A stretch of 64,000 nt of DNA from Epichloe hybrida (taxonomy: Eukaryota; Ascomycota; Sordariomycetes; Hypocreales; Clavicipitaceae), in the NCBI GenBank assembly GCA_019022495.1, contig JAFEKR010000001.1:310001-374000 (forward strand), given 5' to 3'. A program made the translations under genes and the position numbers. Position 1 is the stretch's first letter. Every line of letters starts with the position of its first letter. The notes under the pieces are model-generated. The model was given only the letters and a program-made list of their open reading frames with translations, made no database searches and was not told the origin of the DNA. Shown here in pieces: positions 43,301 to 55,869 of the stretch.

Positions 43301-46300
43301 TTTCTCTAGGTTTATGCTATATTTTTACTAAATACTATAATATTTATATTATTAGTAAATCTAATTACTACTATGCCTAGGATAGCCTAGAGGTATATAT
43401 AAAGTTCTATAAAGTAAAGGAGAAAGAGAATTAGTAAAAGAGAAAATCCTTATAGGGTGCTAGCCTTAATCTTAAAGGGTCTAGAGAGTTCTCTATTAAA
43501 GCTAAGCTAGCTTATTCTATCTGCTAGGAAGCTTTATATTATAGCTATTAGCTAGTAAGGGATTCCTATTAGGATTAGTAAGTAAATTAGGTATAGGTAG
43601 CTAACTTTATTAAAAGTAAATAAGATATTTATCTAGGTAAGTAAGGTAATTTTACCCTTACTTTAGGCCTCTCTTACGCACTTTACTAAGACCCTAATTA
43701 TAGTCTTTATTAACCTATTTATCCTATTCCTTATTTATAGCTCTAGGAGAAGTCCTTTTACCTTAGTAAAGGCTATGAGTTACTTTATAATTACTACTTC
43801 TATGATTTTTCCTATAATATTTAGTAAGGAGATAGGCCTTTAAGTATTAGCTCTCCTTATCTCTTTTATTATCTTACTTAGTTTCCTAATTACTACTACT
43901 CTAGTAGTCTAGAATTAGGCTAGGAAATACCTTACTTTAAGGATAGTATTTAGGAGCTAGACTATAGCTTCTTTTACTAGCTTATTATAGGCCTTAATAA
44001 GGCCTGCTAGGAGCTTATTATTACCTAGTGCTTTCTAGCTAGCTATATTTAATATAATGTCTAATATCTCTTTTAATCTAAACTAGTTATTATGTAGGAA
44101 TAGTGTATTATCTAGCTCTAGGAAGGTAAGGTCTAGGATTTAGGAGAGGTCTGCTATAGGCTTAGGGAAGAACCTTAGTGCTAGTATACTTGCTTTATCC
44201 TTATATATAATAGCTAGGTTTAGGTTGTTTTTAGTCCTTTCTAGCTCTAGTAGCCTAGGTAATTCTAGGGGGGCCTAGCTTTAAAGCTAGGCCTATTTCT
44301 TTAGTCTTTACACTCCCCTATCCTTTCTTTATATATTAGCCTTTTATAAGGTATTTCTCTATATGTTTTTTCTCTTAGTTTTAATAACTTATTCTTAGTC
44401 CTTATTTACCTTAGTGTAAGCTTACTAGTTTACTTCTATTCTCTATTATCTTTATTATCTCTTTACCTATCTAGCTCTAGTAACTACCTCTTTAGCTATC
44501 CTTAACCACTATGCCTCTAGGCTAGGGAGCCCCTAGGGCTTCTATAGGGCTACCTTATCCGCTATTTATTAAAGGTTTATAATAAGCTAGGTAGTGTATG
44601 TGTTTATCCCTTCTTTATCTTATAGATCTAGGGTGTTTTTAGGTTAAAAGCATACTACTATCTTTGCCTTTATATATAGTTTATCTATTATATTTTACGT
44701 GTGTCTAAGGGCCTATAGGATATTATCTTATAGGCTAGTAAAGATACTAATTAGCTATAGGATATAGTTAGATTTAGTAAGGTCTTTTACTCCTTTATAG
44801 TAAACTTAGATATCTAGGGTTACTTACGCTAGGTTTATAGTACTATCCCTATTATCCTTATATTATCTAGTTAGTTTCCCTTAGGGTATTACTAGTCTAA
44901 GCCTTTACTAGCTTATAAGTTCTAGTAGCTTATTTACTTTATTAGTGGTTTTATCTAGCCTATCCTAGAGGGGATGCTTTTAGTTAAAATCTCCTATAAA
45001 TACGCTTTAGTTATGTAGTGTCTTTATATTAATATCTTATATAGGGGTGTTCTAGTTATTACTATAACCTTCTAAATAAAGGGAATAAATATTAATCCTA
45101 TGAATTTTCACTAGTAACTAGTTAGGCTCTCCTTAAGCTAACTATAATCCTATATTATGTTTCTTATTAATATATATAGCGTTATGCCTATTATAGTATG
45201 TAAGTTAAAACTAGGTAAGGCTTAGTATAAGGGGCTATAGATATTTTATATGTTCTTACTCTTAGATTACTATTATATCTATATTAGTTTAGTAATAAAG
45301 TATAATATATATTAGGCTATTCTTCTTATTTATATTCTAGAAGAGGACTTATAATATTACTATATTAATTAAGGGGGTAGTAGTAGGTCTTAGCTATTTT
45401 ATGCTAGTTTTGTTCTAGCCTTAAGTTATTTTATATAGTGCTTAATGCTCCTAGCTCTTAGCTATTTAGCGCTTTACTTTGTGTTTATAGGTTAACCTCT
45501 CTTTCTTCCTATTATTACTATAGGTTTTATAGCTATGCTAGCTTTCTCTTAGGCTAGAGCTAGGTTCTTACTAGGGGAGCTAGAGGTAAAGTAAGATAGT
45601 TATTTTAGGTAACTAGCCTTTACTATATTTTACTTCTCTTTTAGTACTAGGTAGTCTCTAGACTAGGCTAGGTATAGTCTAGAGTATAGGATATAGTTTT
45701 CCTTAAGTTATTTATTTATTATTAAGTATAATGCCTTATTATCTTTATACTAGCTAGCTTTATACTTACTATACCTTAGTGTTACCTTATAAAACTTAGT
45801 AATATATCCTATTTAGAAGTAGTTATAGCACTATCTAGGTTATAAGGTCTTATTATATAGTTTAGTTTAGAATAGCTTTACTTTAAAGACTATTTTATCT
45901 TAGTATATCTTATTAGTATCTTTAACTTTAGCTAGTCTAAGAATTAGGGTAGTTTACTAGGTGTTCTTGCCCTAGGGGTGTCTTATAATTACCTTAATTA
46001 TATTTACTTTATTTACTTTTCTAATTTCTATTACTAGGTTCTTAATAGATATATACTTTATTAGGAAACCCTTAATAATAACACTAAGTATATAGTAGTA
46101 AATAGCTACCTCTAGGCTAAACACTTTAGTAATTTATTTTTAGTTTTCTTTATACTACACTATATTTCCTTTAAAGGTAATAATTATATCCTTACTAAGG
46201 AGTCTTCTAGCTACTATTACTAAGGCTTACCTAATAGCTTTATTTATAGCTATAACTATATCTTTCACGCCCCTAAACTAAAGTAATTCTTATATAGTGT

Positions 46301-46915
46301 TTTCTTTTATAAGTACTTCTCTATATTATCTTCTAAGGACCTAGAGAGAGAGAGGGTTAGTATTTAGTTATTTTAAGGTAAGCCTAGCTATAATACTAGC
46401 TTAGGTTAGGGAGTTATTATCTTTAGCTTCCTCCCTAATAGCCTCCTTAAGGGCTATTTTTAATACTTCTTTAGTAATATAGATATTACTATTATTAGTA
46501 TTTATAGTTCTTATTTTAGCTTAGGCGTGGTTTATTACTTAGTTAGCTATAGTAAGTATAATACACTATACTTAGGTAACTTTATTACTTAGAATAAGGC
46601 TAGTAATCTTATTATAATATTTTATGTCTTTAGGGTATATAAATTAGTTCTAGTTTACTATTAGGTTATCTTTACTTCTTTAGATATTAAACTATCCTAT
46701 TCCTATATTTAAGTAGTAGTTACTCTAAGCTAGCCCCCCTAAGCCTATATTAATTACTATTAGCATTTTATTTACACTCCTACTACTAGCTTTATTATAG
46801 TGTAATATTATAGGGGGGGAGAAACAAAGGCAAGGATTTTGAATATTAATGTGATTTGTATTTTAGAGGCAATTCCAAACCTTGGGGTTAGTGCGGAAAA
46901 GTATGCAAAGCTATT
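40335..46915 (-). mobile_element. Near full-length Tad/I-like LINE, RIP-mutated
   Basis: Located by a 15-bp duplication AGCATAAAAGCTATA at 40320-40334 and 46916-46930. The minus strand reads in order: a first ORF region (about 46.8-45.5 kb), an APE-type endonuclease (FIGDFNxKHPL near 44980) and a reverse transcriptase (about 44.3-43.2 kb). The polymerase box near 43355 reads F(T/V)NN instead of FVDD. The minus strand then runs on to 40.3 kb. The reverse transcriptase part matches the second copy at 62845-64000. The length of 6.6 kb fits Tad-like LINEs. Confidence 0.85.
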
Positions 46916-47620
46916 AGCATAAAAGCTATAGATAAGTTATAAATAGGTACTAAGACTTACTTTTAGACTCACTTTTATAAGAATCCCACTTTTTATGTAA
47001 AAATCATATATTTAAGTAAGAAAGCAAGAAAGCTATAGATAAGTTATAAATAGGTACTAAGACTCACTTTTATACTTACTTTTATAAAAATCTCTCTCTT
47101 TAAGTAAAAATCATATATCTAAGCATAAAAGCTATAGATAAGTTATAAATAGGTACTAAGACTTACTTTTAGGCCTACTTTTATAAGAATCCCACTTTTT
47201 ATGTAAAAATCATATATTTAAGTAAGAAAGCTATAAAGAAGTTACTAATATTTATAAGGACCCACTTATAGACTCACTTTTATAAAAATCCCTTCCACTA
47301 AGTAAAAGTTATAATATAAGTATAAAAGCTATAGATAAGTTACTAATAGGTATAAGACCCACTTTTGGACCCGCTTTTATATGAATTTCTCTTTTTAAGT
47401 AAAATTATGTATTTAAGTAAGAAAGCTATAAAGAAGTTACCTATAGTTATAAGGACCCACTTTTAGACCCACTTTTATATAAATTTCTCTTTTAAAGTAA
47501 AAATTATATATTTAAGCAAGAAAGCTATAAAGAAGTTACTAATAGTTATAAAGACCTACTTTTAGACTCACTTTTAGACCTTTTTTTAGACCTGTTTTTA
47601 GAAAAAACTATATTACTAAG
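46916..47620. repeat. Tandem array of about 98-bp units inside the hAT-like element
   Basis: Seven units start near 46924, 47031, 47130, 47229, 47327, 47424 and 47523 with AGCTATA(G/A)A(T/G)AAGTTA. They differ by a few percent, and one unit carries an extra 8 bp. Two more units lie at about 40190-40334 on the other side of the LINE insertion, so the array was split by it. Confidence 0.85.
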
Positions 47621-48417
47621 TAAGAAAACTAAAGATAATCTATATTATTTAAGTTACTTTTAAAGCTTATTTTTTAATAACTTTAATACTAAGGAAAATT
47701 CATTATATATATTTATTAAATCTATAATTAAATATTTAATTTCTTCTTAAGTAACTTTACTTAGTACTTTTACTATTCCTTTTACTAAAAAAACCCTTAA
47801 AGTTAATATAATTATTTATAACTCTAATAAAATAGCTATATTACTAGGAACTTCTTTATTAGTTAAATTTTAATATTCTCTTATTAATAAGATAGTTATA
47901 TATATATATATAATATTATTAGAGTTTTAGTCTTATTTATATATAATAAAAAATGATTTCTTTAGGGTAATTCCTATATTTTAAGCAAAAAAGCATACTA
48001 AAATAAATAGTAAATCTAAAGAAAAAGATATTAAGATAAAGTAACCTCTATAATTAAGGGAAAAAAATAGGTTATAATTATAAACTAAAATATACCTTAT
48101 TTAGCTTCTATATACCTATAATTAGCTTAATAATCTTAATAATCTTAAACTTTAAGAATTTATAACTAAATAACTAAATTATAATAAAAAAAATAGCTAA
48201 TATTAACTTAATTAAGAAAAATCTAAGGAATATTATAAAACTATATAATACCCCACTTTTTTTTCACTAATACTACATTTGTAGTATTTGTAGTGTAGTG
48301 TAGTATTTACTACACTACACTACATACTACACTACACTAAAATCTACTACACTACATACTACAACGAAAGCCAAAATACTACATTTACTACACTACATGC
48401 AAAGCTCTGGGTATAAC

Positions 48418-51400
48418 TTTTACTATAAATATCTTACTTTAGCTTATACTTATCTTACTTTCCCCTTTATATAACACTATCCCTCTATTATTATAATCCT
48501 ATTATACCTTCCTTATTATCCTATTAGTCCTCTCCTTTTAAATAATTATTTCCTTTACTAAAATACCTTAATACTAAACTAATACCCTTATTCCTATAGC
48601 TTTAGTAGCTATAGGAGTAGTTACTCTTACTATACTAATATCCTATTTTATTAGTAAGTACCTTATAAAGAGAAACTCTAATAATAAATAGTATACTATA
48701 CCTAAATTAGTCTAGTGTCCTTATAGTCCTTATATTAAATAGGCTCTTACTACTAGTATCTTAAACTATTATTTACCCTAAAGTAAGGAGTTATATTCTT
48801 CTTATTAGTAGTATTATATTACCTATATATAGTACACTAGGCTTCTATTTACTAACCTATAACTTTAATATACCCTTAAGGATCTTAAGGCTAAAATTAC
48901 TATAAGTATATATATTATTAAACCTAGAGTCCCTAAGACTATAACCACTAAGAAAAAGATACTATCTTATTATAAAGATATTACTATCTTATTAGTTACT
49001 AAAACTCTCCTTAGCTAAGCGTAATTTAACCTAGCTCCTATACGCTTAGCTCTTAGGGTGTCTCTAGCTATAAATACCCTTATAATAAATATAACTAGCC
49101 TTAATATTATCCCCTTTATTAGCGCTAGCCCTTTAGCTAGTTATAGTATAGTATAGTCTATATAATAAGTTACTAGTATTTTATTCTAATAAAACTAATA
49201 GGTTATTAGTAGCCTAAATACTATATATAAAGAAATATATAAATAGTTTACTACCCTTATCTAGGTACTTACCCCTTATTATTATAGTAAGAACTAATAC
49301 TATTATTAAATTACTAAGTTAGGTAATAACTCTCCTTCCTATTATTACTAGTAGCTTACTTATTTTCTCTTTAAGTTAAAGTTAGCTAGTTTTTCTCCTA
49401 AATATACCCCTAGAAACCCTAGAGCTAGCTAACCCCTAGCTAGAAATAATATTCCTTATCTTACTAAGATTACTATCCTTACTTACTATCCCCTCCCTTA
49501 TACTCTAGTTATACCTTTACTTATATATACTTTATATACTAACCTTACCTATACTATTTAAAACCTAGGTTATATCCCTAGTAAATAACTCTTTATACTA
49601 TAACTATTACTAGGTAAATATACTATAGCTATATTAGTAAAGCACTAGCTTTAAATAAAGGTAATATATACTTATATAAACTCTCCTATTAATTTAAATA
49701 AAGACTTAGAGAATAATTATTCCCTTTAAGTAATAGTAATAAACTATAATATATTAGTATTATAAATATATATAGGAGTCTTTATAAGTAAATAAGTTTT
49801 CTAAAATTAACTTAGTTTATTATTATATTATATATCTCCTTATTTTACCTTAAACTTATTAAGGGCTTATATTTATACTATATTCTCTAATAGTTCTTAT
49901 ATAAGCTATATATAGCTTACTTACTTAATAAGTATATTATATCTCTTACCCTAGCCTAGGGTATTCTAAGCTACTAGGATTTACTTAACTTAATATTTCT
50001 TAATAAGTTTATTATTACCTTTTACTAGGACTTATTCTAGTCCTAGATAGGAGTCCTAAAGCTTTTAACTAGGAAGAGGGTCCTTTATAGTATATTTAAT
50101 AAGGTCTATGTAAAATACTAGGTAAATACCTCTTAGGATATTAAGCTATACTATAAGTAATATTAGGACTTTTATAACTATATACTTTACTACTACTTAA
50201 TTAAGTTTCTATAAGAGGTAGTTAGTTTTAATATTTTTAAGTAAAAGCTATACCTTATTTCTTACCTAGAACTATTTTACTAGCTAATATAAAGTAAATA
50301 TAGTGTCTTACTACCTTTATTATATATAGGCTATTATAGCTTATACTAGATAAGTACCCTCCTAAAGGTACTTAAGGAACTACATTACTTACCCCATTAG
50401 TATTATTATAGAAGTAAATATATTTAGTAGTAACTAGACTAGCTTTAGATTATAGCTATATAGTAGCTTATTTAAGCTAACTTCTATTATAAAAGATAGC
50501 CTATTATTAATTATAAGCTAGTAAGTAGCTAGATATTCTAGCTAGTTAAACTATAAGAAAGAGACTATAATATATAGTATTACTTACATCTCTTAGTTTA
50601 CTTACTTAGTATTACTATTAGTCTATAAGTAATATAATATAGAAAGTAACTAATTAATTCTAACTAAGAAGTATAATATTATCTAAAACTTTCCTAACTA
50701 ATTTAAACTATAATCTATAATAATTAATTAAGGAAACCCCCTAAACTACTACTAAACTATTTTAAATCTCTTTATATATTCCTTAGCTCTTATAAATATT
50801 ATAGCCTTAAGCTAAATAAATTTAGAGAGTTAATCTATAATACCTATTAGGTATTATAGTTTTTCTAGGGATAGTGCTAGTAAGTTTATTATAAAGTTAA
50901 TAGAGATTTATAACTAAAACTAGTTAGGGATAGGTAAAGGCTTTAGTAAGCCCTAGTAATATTAATAGCTCTTATAACTACTATAGTAATAATAGTTATA
51001 AATAAACCTAGTAATATCTTATAATATCCTATCCTAGTAAAACTACTATTATAAGATTTAGAATATAGTATTATAGCCTAGGTGCCTTACTACTAGCAAA
51101 TTATAGTATTACTATATTAGGGTTATTATAAGAGGCTTCTAAGCTAGGACCTAGGTATAGCCCCTAAACTAGAGCGCCTTATAAGTACTTATAGAATAAT
51201 TTACCACTTACTCCCTTATAAGTACCTTAATAAGAAACCTCTAGGCCCTTTCCTAAATAGCCTTTAATTAAATACTATATATAAGGTTAGAGATAATAGC
51301 CTAGTCCTATAAGGTCTAAAGGTGTTTAGTAGTAAAGAGAACCTTACTAGCTAGTAGTAATACTATACTACTATTATCTTACTATTTATCTAGTGTTAGT

Positions 51401-54400
51401 AAGAGTTATATAATAGTAATAGGTTATAGGATATATTCTATTCTAGAGGTTACTCTTTCCTAGTCTTATTCCCTTTAGGAAAGAGTATTAAGCTACTATG
51501 CTTATATACTAGGTTTATACTAGAGATAGAAATTAAATAGCATAAGTGTGTTTACTTATTAAGCTTACTACTCTAATATTAACTAGGGAGTTATAAAGTA
51601 CTCTAGGTTCTTATAGTCTATGTAAATTATAAATAGACTAGAAACGCCCTATAGCTTAGCTAACCACACCTTAAGGTATAAGATAATAGCTAATAATTCC
51701 TTATTATAAATTATATAGTTCTTTTATAAGGATATAAGGCTAGTGGAGTAGTAGGTAACTAGGTATATAACGCTATCCTAGCCTTATTAGGAAAGGTATT
51801 CTCTAATAGCTATTCCTAAATAATTAGCTTTTACTACTATAGGGAGATCTAGATTCTATTATGCTAGTACTAGGTATATAATAAAGGCGTCTTTTAACCT
51901 ATTAAAGGTATTATTCTCTTTAGGCCCTTATTAAAAAAGAACATTTCTCTTAGTTAATTATATTAGCAGTGCTACTAGTTTTAAAAAGTTACTAATAAAG
52001 TTATAGTAAAAGTTAGTAAACCCTAGGAAGCTATAGACCCCCTAAAGTTTTATTAGGGCTACTTATTCCCTAATAGCTATAACCTTTACTAAATCTAGAC
52101 AAATAGACTAACTTACTATAATAATATATCCTAGGTATTAAACCTTCTTTACTATAAATATAGACTTATTAAGGTCTAAGTATAACCCTATAGCCCTTAG
52201 GTAGCCTAATATTACCTAGACTTTAGCTATATAGTCTTTCCTTAATCCCCTTAAGTAAATTAAGATATTATCTAAGTATACTATAATAAAATCCCCTAAT
52301 ATATCCCCTAAGGACTTATTAATATAATATTAGAATATTACTAGTGCGCTAGCTAGGCTAAAGGGGCAAACTAGCTACTTAAATAGCCTAAACCTAGTTT
52401 AGAACGCTATTAGGTGCTTCTAGCCCTTAGTAATCTATAGCTTATAAAACGCTATATAAATATTTACCTTTATAAACTAATATACCTAGGATAAGAAATA
52501 AAGTGTCTCCTTAATTAATAGGAGAGAATAGTAATCCTATACTATTATCTTATTAAGAGCGTAGTAGTCTATATAAAAACACTAACCTCTATTAGCCTTT
52601 TTAATAAGGAGAACTAAAGCTATAGCTAATAATAAGCTAGTATAAATCTAACCCTTATCTATTAAGTCTGTGATCTAGTATTTAACCTCTAGAAGCTAGT
52701 CCCTTAGCATGTTATATAGTAGTCCTTAAGGGAGCGTTAGTTTAGACTTATCCTAATTCTTATATAAGTATATGTAGTAATTAAGGGACCCCTAGTAAGG
52801 AGGTAGGCTATTAGCTCTAGCTTTATTAAAAAGGTTTATAAAGTTAGCTAACTCCTTAGGTAATATTAATATGTCTAGGCTATTTAGTTTTATCTTAGGT
52901 ATTATAATCTATAGTACTATTATTATCTCCCTAAGGCTTATAGTAATAAACATTATAGAAGTGTCTTTTCTCTAGTATGCCTAGCGTGCTTCTATAGTAT
53001 ATAAGGACCTAATAATCCCCTATACTAGAGTCTTTACCCTATATATAAAGGCTTTAGAGATATATAAGCCCTTTATCACTCTAATAACTAATTACTATTT
53101 TACTATATAAATAACTACATTATAATATTCTAGCTATAGTATCCTAAGTATAATGTCTTATATAAGGCCTAGGATAATATATAAATACACTAATAACTCC
53201 TAGCTATTAATATCTATTCTAGTGTATACTATATAGGTAATTAAGGAAGTATTCTCTTATACTCTCTTTCCCCTCCTTTTTATTTTTACTATAGTCTAGA
53301 TATACCTTCTCTTTAGTAATTATATAAGCTTTAGGCTAAACTATTTTACTACTAACTTACTTATAGCACTATAATAATTATAATTATAATTAATCTAGAT
53401 ATTAATATAATAATATATATTAAAGAGTATAGGAATTAAGAATAGTAGTTAGTCTATATATTATACTATATCCTGCTCTAACTTTATATAGCTTAAATAG
53501 TTATCCTATATTATAGTATATAGTTAGCCTCCTTACCTTTATATAAGACTTTACTTAGGGGTTACTTATTTTCTATAAGGGGAATATTTACCTCCTTATC
53601 TATGCTTTTCTTATTTGCTTTATATAAGTTAATACTAACCTATAGGGGATAAGGTAAGAGAAAGGTGCACTCCTAAATATAGTAATTCTTAGATTTATAT
53701 TATAGGTAATATCTCTTCTAATAGCATTTAGCTAACTTTACTTCTAATACCTATTTAGCCTATTATATATTTATAGCTAGCTTTAGACCCTTCTCCTTCT
53801 TAACTAGCCTATTTTATTTTCCTAATTAAGTCCTTACTATATATACCTTAGTTATTAGTATATTACCCTTATAATTAGTCTAAGGTATAGGTTTAGCTAG
53901 CTATAGTTTGCATTAAGACTAGTACTTATTCTCTATAGTAAGGGCCTTAATATTAACTATAATCTTATAATATTATATAATAGCTATATACTACACGCTC
54001 TAGCTAATACCCTAGCCTACGCTAATTTCTCTTAAATGCTTATTAAGTACTTATTAAAGCTTTACTAGCTTTATATTATCCCCTTAATAATCCTCTCTTA
54101 CTAATAAGAGCTTCTTTATAAAGTAAATAAAGAACATAGAAAATAGCTCCCCTAGGCCTTTTTTATCTAGTTAAGTTTTATAAGGGCTATCTCTTACCTA
54201 TATAAATTAGAGAATATAGACCTAAGGTATTCTAGGAATTTAGCTAGGTTAAAATTATAAATACTACCTTATTTAAAGAAAGTAGCTACCTAGGACTAGA
54301 CTTTAGAGAATAGGTTCTAGTAAATAAATATTTACCTATTTTTATTAGTTTTAATAAAGTCCTTATTTACCTATAGCTTATATTTTATTAGGAACTTTTA

Positions 54401-54816
54401 TATAGTAAATAAGGCCTTATTACTATTATATAGGTTACTTATAGGGATAGGTTTTTATTTTACCCTAGGTATAGTTAAGACTAGGTTAGAGATAGGAGGT
54501 AAAGTAAGGTTTACTATTAGGGTATTAGGCTAGGCTATAATAGGTAATTAGGTTAAGGGTCCTATAGTATTTATAACTACTTATTATTAGAGGTATATAA
54601 GTTTTACTATTTACTTATTAAGTATAAGTTAAAGTGTCTTAAATTAGGCTTATTAAGCTACTAGTAATACTATAGTATTAAATAAGGGAGTTATTATCCC
54701 CTAGCTAGGTTAGTCTTATAGTTAGAGCGTATTTACTATATTTATTAATGTATCTATTAGTGTTTCTATTATATCTTTTAGTAGTTATTAAAAAGGACTA
54801 AAGGAAGTCTTTTAAT
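48418..54816 (-). other. Internal region of the gypsy element right of the hAT insertion
   Basis: Contains the mutated pol and gag of the gypsy element described at 39349-55033. No host gene and no further insertion boundary were recognised. Confidence 0.7.
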
Positions 54817-55033
54817 TATTATAGACTAGCCCCTAGGCTACTATAATAGGGTATTAATATAGTATTAAGAGACTTAAGAAGAAAGGAGAAAGGGTAAGAG
54901 GCTATCCCTAGTAGTGCCCCTTATACCCTCTTAGCTACTTATATAAGCCTCCTTTCCCTACCCTAACTACTTCTACCACTCCTCTCTCTAACTACTATAC
55001 AAACAATGCTTAGGCAAAGCCTAAGCACTTACA
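54817..55033 (-). repeat. 5' LTR of the gypsy element
   Basis: 217 bp, the most mutated of the three LTR copies. The plus-strand left end reads TATTATAG where the others have TGTTAT; the right end keeps TTACA and is followed by ACTAT. Confidence 0.92.
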
Positions 55034-55480
55034 ACTATTCTCCTAAGGCATTAGCCTAGGGCTTTCCTAGATAAAGAAGCTAAAGATAATAATAATGCTA
55101 TTATTTAATAATAACTTAAACCTAAACCTAAGCCCCTAAGATAATCCCTTTAATCTAATACATATTAAGATTACCTTAATATTATAATATCTAGTAAGAA
55201 AAAAGCCCTTTCTTTAGGTTCTTATTAATTAAACCTTATAATTTATTATTATAATAATAACCTATATAATAATAAAGTAAAGGAAATCACTACCTTATAC
55301 GCGTTCCTAATGCTTAAAGTAGCTATATAGCTAATATAAAGATTAATATTCTGTTTAATTAGTATAAGGCTAAAGCTATAAATAACTATTATATCTTCTA
55401 ATAAGCCTGTTACTAGGATTCTAGTCTATTTTCCTTTAGCACACTCTATAGTTATGCCTCTTTACCGTAATAACTATTAA
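55034..55480 (+). mobile_element. Degenerate Ty1/copia retrotransposon, continuation
   Basis: Starts with the second copy of ACTAT and continues the copia frame that stops at 39348, into the linker between integrase and reverse transcriptase (a TLYAFLMLKVA stretch near 55290). The end of the recognisable part near 55.48 kb is uncertain. Confidence 0.65.
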
Positions 55481-55757
55481 TTTAGCATAACAAGGGGTAG
55501 TAGCTATAATATCTATAGAAATATCTCTTCTTATAATACCTAACTTGTCTATAGTTATAGTTAACTACTAATTAGTGTTAGTTACACTAAGGAACGTTAC
55601 ACTAGTGTAAAGAGGTTAAATTTAAAAAAGTTAATAATAGCTAATAACTAAGAGAGAAAAGAAAAGGGAGAAGAAGAGAAATCTAGCTAGAAAAAAAGGT
55701 AAGTAAAAAGGGGGAAAAGTAAGGCTATAGTATAATACTACTGCTAATAGAGTAAGG

Positions 55758-55866
55758 TAGCTTGTGATATATCTAATCGTATCGCGTGTATCCCTTCGGT
55801 GGCTCCACTCTTTGGCCACGGTCGGACTATCTATCTATCGTCCGAAGGTCCGAAGGAAGCCACAGA
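55758..55866. other. GC-rich island in the AT block
   Basis: About 110 bp of balanced composition with CG dinucleotides (TCGTATCGCGTGTATCCC, GTCCGAAGGTCCGAAGGAAG) surrounded by AT-rich sequence. It ends GAAGCCACA just before the gag-like region of the next retroelement, so it may be the end of that element's LTR. A short open frame across it on the minus strand has no support. Confidence 0.6.
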
Positions 55867-55869
55867 TAA

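Larger units (their letters stand above)
39933..48409. mobile_element. hAT-like DNA transposon carrying a LINE insertion
   Basis: The termini are TAGAGCTTTG (left) and CAAAGCTCTG (right), a 10-bp inverted repeat differing only by C to T at the outermost base. A perfect 8-bp duplication GGTATAAC lies on both sides (39925-39932, 48410-48417). An 8-bp TSD and a (C/T)A(A/G)NG end define hAT transposons. Both ends carry many copies of an ACTACACTACA/TGTAGTGTAGT subterminal motif. After removing the LINE the element is about 1.9 kb and shows no recognisable transposase, so it was probably non-autonomous. Confidence 0.85.
39349..55033 (-). mobile_element. Full-length Ty3/gypsy retrotransposon, split by nested insertions
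   Basis: The 217-bp LTRs at 39349-39565 and 54817-55033 are in the same orientation. The target duplication ACTAT lies at 39344-39348 and 55034-55038. Subtracting the nested insert and its 8-bp duplication leaves 7.2 kb, a normal gypsy size. On the minus strand, reverse transcriptase pieces are visible. LVCPFSLASA lies near 52360, VYLDNILIYL (from YLDD) near 52280, and a SFLGFTNFYYNFI stretch leading into RNase H near 52020. Gag-like sequence is expected at 53.3-54.6 kb and integrase at about 50-51 kb, but those frames are too broken to name motifs with certainty. Confidence 0.9.

Noticed and set aside
39349..55033. Reading the two 217-bp LTRs as independent solo LTRs
   Set aside because: Their outer flanks share the 5-bp ACTAT while their inner flanks do not, and the interior holds a gypsy polymerase in the matching orientation.
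55631..55819. 62-codon minus-strand frame in the AT block
   Set aside because: It spans the GC island by chance and encodes hydrophobic low-complexity sequence from T-rich DNA.
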